Shown one piece after another: positions 33,601 through 45,600 of a stretch of 64,000 nucleotides of DNA. Source of the DNA: Azorinus chamasolen (Eukaryota; Mollusca; Bivalvia; Cardiida; Solecurtidae); NCBI GenBank assembly GCA_963576725.1, contig OY755241.1, forward strand, positions 32,924,853 through 32,988,852, given 5' to 3'. Position 1 is the stretch's first letter, and each line of letters starts with the position of its first letter. Position numbers and translations under genes: made by a program. A model generated the notes under the pieces. The model saw nothing but the letters and a program-made list of their open reading frames with translations, was not told the DNA's origin and made no database searches.

Positions 33601-36600
33601 ATGCGACACCGGCGGTGAAAGGGTTAAAACGCAATGATGGCCGTTCATACAGTATTACCTTGAAAGATTACTTACCTTTCTGATGCATTCCTGAAGACCC
33701 TTCTGTCCATACATGCGCAGTACAAACCACAGCTTTAAGGAGCGAAATCGTCTACTAAGAGGTATATGCCAGTTCTTGAATGAATAAAATTAAGGTTTTT
33801 TTGGTAAAAGAACTGAAATACAATCCAGGTTTTAAAAAGCAGTGACATTTGTCAAACAAAGTGAGCGTCGTGCAAAACTGCTGTAACAAATAGCAGATGC
33901 AGTCCCGGGTCAGATGCCGCCGCCTTTTCAAGGCGGCATCTGACCTGGGACTTCACTGTTTTCTGTATTATTTTAGTCCAAGCATACAGGTTTTTAAAAA
34001 CAAATTTTTGCTAACATACCTGTATTATTTAGTTTAGAATTATATTTAATACGGAACCATTATTGCAGACGACACCTTTATAATTGGCGCCAAAAGAGTA
34101 TGTTATGAGCTTATGCCAAACAAGAGATGTATAAATGCAAAGATGAAGTTCATGACATTGTAGTTTTGACCAAATGCATGCGGTATTGTTAAAAAACGAA
34201 ACGGTTGTCTCTTTTTTACACATAGTTTAATACGTTTTAATACAGGTAAAATTCCATCTGATTGGGGAAATGGTGTTATTACACCAATACCTAAAGCGGG
34301 CACCACTGACACGCGTGACCCTTTAAATTATAGAGGTATAACACTGGCCCCGGCCATGTATAAGTTACATTGTCACATTTTGAATAACAGAATGTCTCGC
34401 TGGATTGAGTCAAACGAAAAACTTTATTATGAACAGAACGGATTTAGAAGCAAACGGAATACCATTGACCATTTATCTACACTCACATCAATTATAGAAA
34501 CTCGAGCAAAACAGAAAAAAAATCTACCTTCGCAGCATTTATTGATTTTCGAAAAGCGTACGACTCAATAAATCGAGATATCTTATGGCAAAAGTTGGGT
34601 AATATGGGGTTAAATTGTAAAATGTATGACGCTCTTGTCCTTGTATAGCAATGTAAGATCATGTGTTAGAATTAATAACATGGATAGTGACTAGTTTGAT
34701 GTGTCAGTTGGATTGAGACAGGTCTGTTGTGTTTCGCCAAACCATTTTATTGATGTAGTTTAATGTAAGCAGTTAGCAGACCTTTTAGTTTTACTGGCAG
34801 ATAATGAACAAAATTGAACACAACGTTGGAGTTCAAATAATTATATGAGTATTAACAATAAGAAAAGTAGTATTATCCATTTCAGGTCGCATTCAATTAA
34901 ACGAATTAAACAAACGGATGTTATCTTTTTAGTTAGGACTGATGCTTTAAGCATGTTAGACAATTATTTTTATATTGGTCTACTCATTTAATGAATTTAT
35001 GGATTTTAATGTAACAGCGAAATATGTGACCCAGTCAGCGGGTCAGGCTTCGGGATTGCTATTTTTTTAGAATAAGCTGAAAGGAGGTTTCCCATATAAT
35101 GTTTATACGAAGCTGTGTGACTCCTTAGTATGATCAGTGATATGTTATGGGGTCGCAATTTGGGGAACTAAAACATTTTCATGTATTGATGCTATTCATA
35201 ATCGATTCTTTCTTGGAGTAGGCAAGTACACTCCCATTGCAGCGGTCATAGGGGATATGGGATGGGATCCAATCTATATTAAATGTCTACGAAGTATGTC
35301 TATATTCTGGGTAAAATGTGTGAATATGGTCCTGGGTTTTAATAGAACAAATAAACATATATTTTTATATTGTGTTAATCAGTCTAGTTCTGTGCGCAAA
35401 AACTGGGGTTTCAGAATAAACCGTATATTTGATAAGTTTGGCTTTTATCAATTCGCCAATATGTGTATCCCTACAGGGTATCCCAAAAATGCAACCCAAT
35501 TTCAATTCCTTATTCCTCTAAATCTATTCAATCGATGAAATATTGTGTGAAGGCTGTTTACTTACCCTGTAGTCAGGCATCGTCCCCTGATTTTCATGTT
35601 TTAGGATCAGTGGATCAACTGTGAATGCCTCAGTGATAAATCTGCTGTCTTTAAACCTATATAATAAATAGATACGTGAACAAATGTTTAGATGCCTGGT
35701 GTCATAGGGAAAATGTCTTTACTATATTTGTAAGCAAGTTTCGTCAGACCTAATGATCGATATTCGCTCTGCAATTAACACAATATGTGTTTAATATATC
35801 TGATATATCTAAACACTTATGCAACATGTTTAATATATATGATACATCTGAAATACAACGGTTCCAGTGTAATCATTGTTATGAGATAATTCGGTATTTA
35901 AACACAACAGAGTGCAACGCATTTCTATATGAAAAGGATTCTTTTTCAAAACAATATCAAAACAATAACAATGAGGCGTTTCCTCTGTACTTACCACATA
36001 GCTGAACAGTCAAATGTCACACCTAACCATTTGTGGGGGTTAAAAACCAAAGATTCGGCATACTGCAACAAAACAAAACGCAAACTGGGTCCGACGTTAT
36101 AAACTTTCGAGGCAGAATCTGAAGTCATTCTCAAGTATCTGATTGGTCAGGTGCTTGAGAATGATCTAAGACTCAAACGAAATGTTTTATAACATTGGTG
36201 CCATGTCAATGGTATATCCAATACTTTGATCCAATAATAATATTGTTAGAATTCCGAGCATCGTATTCTCCTCCGTTAACCTTTATCCTACTAAACTGTT
36301 GTCCGTTAATTGACATCACGTTTAACCCTTTCATGGACAATGACTTATAATGAATGGAAGTGGAACCTTGTAGCCATTTTAGAATGTATAGGAACAGATT
36401 TATCATATTCCATTAGCTAACAGATCATCCCTTAAGGAGTCGTCTGATCGGGGTCTACTCTGTTTGCAGATGCGTGAAAGTTTATATGAGGGAAAGAACT
36501 AATGGAAATATAATCGCAACATAACGGACATTAGCAAATAGTTTGTATCCACATGAGACACAGAGCAACTCGTCCTTTTATCAGATTTAAAGCGATATTT

Positions 36601-39600
36601 TCTACAATAAAGGATTTTTCTTCAATAAAATCATAAAATATGGTGTTGATTATGTTCATTTATTCTTAAGAAGATTGTCAGTTTTGCCTATATCGAGTAA
36701 TGCTCTTCGCAGAAACGTCAACAAAATAGTATCGGTCTATTCCCAACAGTTACCAAACTAAACCGCATATATCAGCGGGTAACAATGGCGTAAAACGCAT
36801 GGACGTTTTGTCTTTTTTTTCAGCGTTTGTTCGATCGATGGTCTTGCAATATGCTTCAAACGGTTTATGCGTTTTAGGCCTTTTTTTAAACATTTTGTCA
36901 ACTTGAAAGTAGAGACTATTACTTGAAAGCTGTTGACACTGGCAAATTTCTAAGAAAATCTAAAAGGGTACCTCTCTGTTCAGTAAAATATATTTTGTAA
37001 TTATGGAAAAGGAAAAAAGAGTATGTTTCATTATGCTTTGAACTAATCTCCGATTCATATATTATCCTTATTATACTATTTTTAAGCTATCTACGAAACG
37101 AAAATATGAAATACCTCGACACCGTTTAGTAGGTAGCGATATTCCGGACAAATAAACGCACTTCCTGCATAAGCTGCGTCTATATGCATCCATATACCTT
37201 CCTTCTCGCCTACAAATTGATTCCAATAGAATATAAATCTTGGTGTCCCAGTTCACATGTTCACAAAGTAAAATATATGTACAACATAATATGATGCATC
37301 CCGCTATTCTGAACTATTCTAGATTAAGCCATGAGCCATAGTCCCAAATTTGAACCACTGGTGCCATCTTTCGGGAATAATGAGTTTTGGCAAGACATAA
37401 TTATCTAGAATCAGAAAATATTTGATAGCAGTAATTTGGATTTGTTCATCAATTTTAACACTGTGGTACAAACAATGTTTTCTAAATCTGGCACTATAGA
37501 GAAGACACCATTAAATTTCATACTGATGGCTCTCTCTTGTTACACCGTGTATCTACTTGACCATTGAAAGGCTTTAACCTGAAATAATAAATATGAGTCA
37601 TGCAGGAAACACCACATACAGAACAAACAGCCGCCCGAACAGCAACACAGAAAAACACAGCAAATGTACATAACTAGCAAATATATAAAGAGACGCACAA
37701 AGACAAAACACACAAACAATAGGGGGAAGATGGAAGTACCGCATCGGGACGGTCAGTGACAAAAAACACGGGGGGTTAAATCGGATTTGGGATGCCCAAC
37801 CCCACAGTTATTTCATCCCACCCTAAAAGGCAACCAGTGTAAGTAACCGTATCCCCTCTCCGACTAATCTACAACAACCGCGATGGCAAATACAGTGGTA
37901 AAGTGAATGTCAAACAAAAACATTTAAGTGAAATAAACTGTATCCACCTATCGCTAGTGTACTCAATGATTGAGCTGCAAACAGAGTAGCTGTAGAAAAG
38001 TAATAAAGGGTACGACAAAATCGAAATAGTACCGATATCCAACGTCCTCCTTCCGTTTTCGGATTTAAGAGGTCGCTTTCATAGAGTACTAAACCTTTCT
38101 TGACGGCGTACATGCAAAGAGGCCAGCGTGCTTGCCAACTGTAAAAGGATTGACAACCAGTCGGATCCCTTCTTTCTATATACATTTATACATTTTCTGA
38201 CTCAACGTGTCCTACCCCATTGCTTGACACGTGTTGATTAAGTCAAAGAGAGGAAGCCAGGCCGCGTCCTCCCCAATCTTACTGCGTATCTCCCATCTTC
38301 TCACTTTTATTTTTCCCTAATAAGTTGTTATTGTTTATTTTACTTCCTTTATTTACTCTTTTTGCATGATGGGTTTCCTAATAACAACTTTGCAAACAAG
38401 GATGACCCAGAACAGACGACTTTTGTAGGACCCGTTTAACCCTTTCCTCCATAAATACGCCTTTCTACGCCTCTATGGAATTCTTGAAACCATTGTGATA
38501 AATAGAGCATTTGCTCATATGGGAGCAAATGCTCTATCACAATGGTTTCAACCTACAAAATTCTAAAAGTTTCCTTTTCTCTAGTTAGTGCTCCTTTTCG
38601 GTAGATTTATTCAAAGACGTTGGATCTAAAAATAGTCATGGGGGTAAAGGGTTAATCAGCGTATTCTGTTTGATTGCAGGCTCATATACATCTGATGCCA
38701 CAGCTTCTGCTATTGACCGGCGGATGTGGCCGTGTGGCTAACGCGTTTGACTGTAATACCAGCGGTCACAGGTTCGATCCCCCGCCGGACCAAGTCCTTC
38801 GGACGAGACTATAAACCGAGATCCGATGTATCAGTGCTTTACACAGGGCATCTAAAAGAAACTCAATCGATAATAAGAGTAGAGTATCGCGCTCGGGTTT
38901 CTCTGTATCCTCTCCCCTCTCTCTGGGCGTCCGATTAGTGAGCAGAAACGGACGTTAATCAACACAAACAAATAAACTTCTGCTATTGCCGATATATCAC
39001 TTGTTGGTGACGCCTTTGTAAAGAGTATAGACCCAGATCAGACGTCTCCTGTATACACCAACTGATCTCGAACTGCTCTGTTTAGGTATTATGTTATATA
39101 GATCTGATTTGACATTTTCTGTCATGGCCAAAACTTCATTTAATAATACCACAATTTCATTATTTCTTACACGACTTTTCACTATTCATCAGATAAAACA
39201 TTGACTACTTAACAGCCATGTCTACTGAAACAAGTACTGTCTGTAAGCTTCTATAGTACCACCAAACACTCCCATTCTGCCATATTCTGTTTCTGTTTCA
39301 TAGAATGATAGTCTCCTGTACGAAATAATATTGATGTTATATAAGTTATGTAATCAAAATACATTTTGACATGAGTCCGAGGTTATAAAACGTCTGAATC
39401 TTGTGTTCAAACTCAGTCAGATGCTTGCGAATGATCTCAGAGGCAATCAGTTGTTTTATAAATCGGGGCCTGTTCTGATTGTGTTTTTGATCTTTGATTT
39501 TATCAGGTAGTCAATGGCTCTTAATAAGTCTTCATGTATTCCATTTAAATGCGTTTTTTGTGTTGATTAACGTCCGTTTCTGCTCACAATGGGCTAATTG

Positions 39601-42600
39601 GACGCCCCAATGTGGGGGAAATACTTCATAACACGTTATAAGAGTATCACAGAATGAAACATACAGCGTGCAAACTTTGTACAGAAAGATTGGATTGTTG
39701 CACTATGCACATTGGCATTGTTTAAGTTGTATTGGACAAATATTGGAGCATTATATTATGAAGCACGAACAAATGCAAATGCGATGTCACATTAAAAAGG
39801 GAATGGCCGTATCTTATATTGTAATAATTTGTGGTCAAGCCCTTTTGCTATTACTCTATATGTTTGTATGAATGTGTTACATTGTACTTGTGTAAAAAGC
39901 ATGCAATGAAAATTAATTAAACTAAATTGACATTTAAAAAGTCCCAAAACATTTGTATTCAATTATACACATTATTCAAACGAAAATAAATAATAGAATA
40001 CGCATCCATACAAAAATATTATTTTGAACAACTATATACAAACGTTTTGATTGCACATTCTTCGAACAATTAATGTAGGTAGTATATAGTGTGCAAAAAT
40101 GTTGTACCTTATATATGGCTGCTACAAATATTATATACTTGAAATACACAGCAACGAACATTTGTACAAAAATGATCAGGTTCATGTTCTAGGAATAATA
40201 GGTTTATACAAAACAAATACTTGTTAAAATTAACTGATTACTCGCTATTATAAATATAGACGAACTGTACAAACAAGAAAACATTTGTGATTTTACTTTG
40301 GACTACTATTGATATTGGTAAACTTACAAACTTTCCCGAGATCCAGAATATTGTCAAAGGCACACGATGCTGTTGTTCCCAAGGTTGTACTTAACTGAAA
40401 ATACAATGGCGAGGAAATGTGTTTGTTACAGACCATAATAATGGCGAACGTGACATTTTCTATTATCAAGAGTCAATATTCATGTACATAGTTAAATACG
40501 AGGAGCGTTTGAAAAGTAGTGACAACAGTGACGGCTTCTCGATACCTCGCTGAATTTCCAAGCAATGGCTATGTAAGACCCTTCAAGCACTCTCCGCCTG
40601 ACTGTACACACGCGCTCTGTAGGTTTTCCGTTTAACACTGGTATAGAGCGCTCCCAATTGCGCTGCGCGTTTCAAAGCGGCACATTCTTAGGCATGATTT
40701 AATGTATAGGTTCAATCAAAAGTCACAAAGGGGGATCAGGGGGCTATATGGCATGTGTAGTAAAAACCTCTGTGATTCTCATTGAGGTATTCCTGTACTA
40801 TGGCTCAACGATGGATCGGTGCATTGTCAGCTTGGTGTCGTGGGCTCCTGACCTTTGGTGTTTAACTGGCCGAGAACAGTATAGAGGACATTTCTTTGTA
40901 AAATGTACCAGTAACGCTACTGTGTTCAGGGATAGGGAATTGAGCCACAGTTCGATCTGATACAAAGAACAGAGCATACATAGCCCACCTGACGCTTCTG
41001 CTCCGCACAGCAATACTTTTCCTGTAATTATTTTGATCCATCCGCATTTTATTATATTCTTTGTTGTCAGGCTCAAAAAGGTACAACCCCGTCTCATCAC
41101 CTGTTACAATTTCTCTTATACGTCCAGGGTCCTTGTTTCTGTATTTACAAAGGGAGCGGAAGCTTTTTCTACCATATCCCTCCTTTGCTCAGAGGTTAAT
41201 AAATGCGATATCCAGCGGGCGCAAACCTTACACGTTAATAAATGCGATATCCAGCGGGCGCAAACCTTACACGTTAATAAATGCGATATCCACCGGGCGC
41301 AAACCTTACACGTTAATAAATGCGATATCCACCGGGCGCAAACCTTTCTCGTTAATAAATGCGATATCCAGCGGGCGCAAACCTTACACGTTAATAAATG
41401 CGAGATCCAGCGGGCGCAAACCTTACACGTTAATAAATGCGATATCCAGCGGGCGCAAACCTTACACGTTAATAAATGCGATATCCAGCGGGCGCAAACC
41501 TTACACGTTAATAAATGCGATATCCACCGGGCGCAAACCTTACACGTTAATAAATGCGATATCCACCGGGCGCAAACCTTTCTCGTTAATAAATGCGATA
41601 TCCAGCGGGCGCAAACCTTACACGTTAATAAATGCGATATCCAGCGGGCACAAACCTTACACGGGTTTAGCTTTTCTTTTAAATTGAGAACAACCGCTGA
41701 CAAATTAAAACCCAATCTTCCGCGCAGCTGGCATTTTTCTCGATTATTGCTTTCACATAATCTGTGTCTTTGCCAGACATAGCAGTCAGATGACACCCAG
41801 GACGAGACTCATGTTTGGCGCTGATTATTCTGTCTCCAGAGATATCCAACGGGCAATAGTACGGTATGGAAGCTCACAATGTCCCCATACACATTGTCCG
41901 AGTCAGATTTAATTTCCGATGCGCCGATGTCAAGTAGACCTCGTATCTTACAATACATCATCTGTTCTTCGTGAACATTGCAGCTAAATCTAGCGAGTTT
42001 GTCAGCACGTATGATATACTGCATCTATTTCAAATGCAAATAAAAGCTGCTTTTTCGCATGGATATAGTACCATTTCAGATCAGTTGGACAGAAAAATCA
42101 ATACCATTTTTATTGATATACCACTTGTAGCGACACGTGCAAATGGTGAAAATACGTTTCAAATGACCCTCGAACGTTTTCTCAGTTCAATTCACAATGA
42201 GAGTCACACATTATTTGGGGTTTCTCCCTGTTTTCCCGACATAGGCGAATCGGTGATAAATTTTGCAAACAATCTGGATTCAACAACTCATTTGGATGTC
42301 ATCCAACTTTTAAAAATCTACGCCCCACTAAAACTCTACGTCCCCTCCCCATCTGAAATATTGGACCCGCGCCTAGATATTGTAATTATGGTATTGAATA
42401 CTAATCCATTGATTTCTGAAAACGGTTTGGATCCAGACAAGACGCCGACTTATCAGTATCAAAAGTGTTTGAATACATGTATTTGACTTAGAAATCTGAG
42501 GCAGACGATAAAAGTTGCAGACGAAATTTGTTTGGCGGCGAAGGGGTTAAACTATTTTCTCCAACTGACGATTTTTTCCGCCTCTGTTAAACTCATTCTT

Positions 42601-45600
42601 TACAACCATAGTAATAAATAGAGCATTTGCTCCATAGAAAATACTCTATTTATCACAATGGTTTCAAAACTACTCAATTACAAAATTCTCCTTTTCTATA
42701 ATTAATGCTTCTTTTCGGTAGATTAATTCAAAGAGATTGGGTCTACATATAGTCTCGGAGAGAATGAGGTAAATATTTCGCAAACTTAACTGAAAAATAC
42801 TCACATCAGAATATCTCTTCTCTATTTTCCCATATAGTTCTTCAGTAATCACGTGGGTTCTTGCGCTGTATAGTAGTTTTACAATTAATCAGGTCATAAA
42901 CTATGGCAGGATTGTGTTATTGAATATTGCTGAAATATCCAAATATACCACGACGGGCAATAAGGAAAAGTATGATTCGATTCATTGGATTGTAGGCATA
43001 AAACCACAAACAGGGTATGAACAATATATCTTTATATAGTTCTTAAATAGCTCTTACAAATATCGGTATAAGTCCTTGTACCCTGTCTTCTTCTATGGCT
43101 CTCTGTAGTGTCTCGCCTTGTAGAACTGCGTCACTGTCTGTCTCAAGGAATCTCATCCTAACACAAGCTATCCGACAAGCTTTCTCCACTGAGGAATGTG
43201 CCTTTAACGTATCAGCAAACAATAGTAACAATAAGTAAATCAAGTACATATCTGTAACTTCTCTTGTTCAAACACGTTTTACGCAATTATAATTATTTTG
43301 TGTTAAGAATTGTTTTAAGAAAGTGTATACCGTGACGATTTTATTTTTCAAAAAAGATTACAAATTTGGAGGAACGTAATGTAATTTGATGTTTTTCAAA
43401 TTGCGTGGACCCTGTTCCTATCGTATATTGTGCAAAAGCAAATTGTAGAAAAAGTTAAAATAAAATAACGAAATAACAGCATATAAATTGAATACAATAC
43501 TAATAGACACTACATTATAATGTATTATTATTTATAGATTGGACTTTATATTAGTAATAATGGACTATTACCGACTTGTAGTTCAGACACTTCTCTGCCG
43601 CGATGCACGTGTGATTTGCACGTGTACGAGGAACTAGATATTCAGTACTAGACAAAGTTGACGTCATTCAGCGAACAATGTATTAAAATAAATATCAAAA
43701 GAGCAAGTTGTGGTTTGTTTACCAAACAAAGAAGGTTCAATCGATTGCATTATTACTTGACCAGATTAAACTGAGACTCCGTGCATATTCCGTGTACATT
43801 CGTTATTCTAAATATAGATTTCCGAAGGTAAACAACGTTCGAACATTATTGACGGTATGTAATTATGTTCATTCCCTGTAATAGTTCAGTAGATAAAGGC
43901 GTTGTATGCGTGGGGCAAGGTAGCGGGGTTGAGTCTCACCTCGGTCCCAATTTAGAGACAGTTACTAAGTGTTGATAGAAGTGTGCGTATTTGAGAGACA
44001 TTTACTGAGCGCTGACAGAAGTGGTCGTATTTGAGAGACAGTTACTTGTGTTGACAGGAGTGGACGTATTTGAGAGACAGTTGCTGTGTGTTGACAGAAG
44101 TGGACGTATTTGAGAGACAGTTGCTGTGTGTTGACAGAAGTGGACGTATTTGAGAGACAGTTGCTGTGTGTTGACAGAAGTGGGTGTATTTGAGAGACAG
44201 TTGCTGTGTGTTGACAGAAGTGGACGTATTTGAGAGACAGTTGCTGTGTGTTGACAGAAGTGGACGTATTTGAGAGACAGTTGCTGTGTGTTGACAGAAG
44301 TGGACGTATTTGAGAGACAGTTGCTGTGTGTTGACAGAAATGGACGTATTTGAAAGACAGTTGCTGTGTATTGACAGAAGTGGTCGTACAGTGAAACCCC
44401 GCTAATGCGACCACTTAATAAACAGCCACTGATGTCGTCTAAAGCAGGTGGTTGCTTAATGCAGGACGAAAGTTATGCGGAAAGCTCCTATAGGAGCTTT
44501 CTGCATAACTTTCGTCCTGCATTAAGCTACCACCTGCCTCTGCCACCCATAATAATGCCCCGTTTTGGTGATCGCATTAGCGGGGTTTTACTGTATTTAA
44601 GAGACAGTTACTGAGTGCTGACAGCAAATTCTCTATAGAAACATTGTCTATGTATCATGATAATCTCTATACCTTTCACATTTAACCCTTTCAATGCCAG
44701 AATTGTCGTCTGCTAGAAAAGTTTTCGTCTGCTTCAAGTTTTAGAATGGACGTTTGTTCAATGTCTTTATAAAATGATAAACAGAGTGTCAAACAGTTTG
44801 GATCCTGATGAGACGCCGACTTACTCGGTAGATTAATTCAGAGAGGTTGTATCTAAAAATAGCATATGAGGTAATGGGTTAAGACTTCTAGTACGACTTT
44901 GCAAACACAGTAGATCCAGATTAGATAACTTCTGTAGGAGCCCTCCACTTTCTTATGAAATAATATAGATGTTGCTTACTTGGTCGGAACCATAGGCAAC
45001 AAATTTGGAAATTATCGAATCCTCATCCGTATCCGGGTGATCTTGTTTGTATTTGTGGAATTCGCGTACACGAGCCGAGAGTAACGCCATCAATGTAGCC
45101 TCACAGGCAGTACCCTGTAACATGAATATATCAAGACCTTACACTGTACCAGAACAAGTAAAAACTTGCTGTAAATTTACAGCAAAGGGAAGAAGGGCTG
45201 CGCCAGAAAAAAGCTGGTCATAATCTGAGTGGAAAGAAATTGGGAGATATAACAAACTAATGTGGAATGATATAAATGTTTTAATGTGTAATGAACAAAA
45301 AAGTATATACAGTAAAACCCCTATGTTAAGACCACTTAAACTGTAAATTACATGATAGAAATATTGGTGGCATTATAACAAACATTGTAATGAACAAAAG
45401 CGTATACACAGTAAAACCCCTCTGTTAAGACTACTTAACAAAGGCTAAGTGATTGTGAGAAAGAGACGTGGCAGCTTAAAGCAAGGAGTAAGTAAAACAG
45501 AAAGCTACTGAAGGAGCCTTCCGGTTTTCTCTATGCTTGTTTTAAGCAGTCACCTTTCTTAAACATCCAATAATTAATGCAACTGAGTGGTCATATTAGA

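Noticed and set aside
41033..41796. Long open frames of 249, 208 and 226 codons as a repeat protein gene
   Set aside because: The 39-bp period keeps several frames open at once; the minus-strand flanks are transposase, so the frames are explained by the repeat in a dead mariner.
43963..44388. Regularly spaced repeats as a CRISPR array
   Set aside because: Contiguous tandem repeats without unique spacers, in a eukaryotic intron, with no cas genes. The same applies to the arrays at 18828, 30482, 50938 and 54165.
43965..44414. 149-codon minus-strand protein with 40-residue repeats
   Set aside because: Shadow of the 40-bp tandem array; no start context, no family, and a MITE sits at its end.
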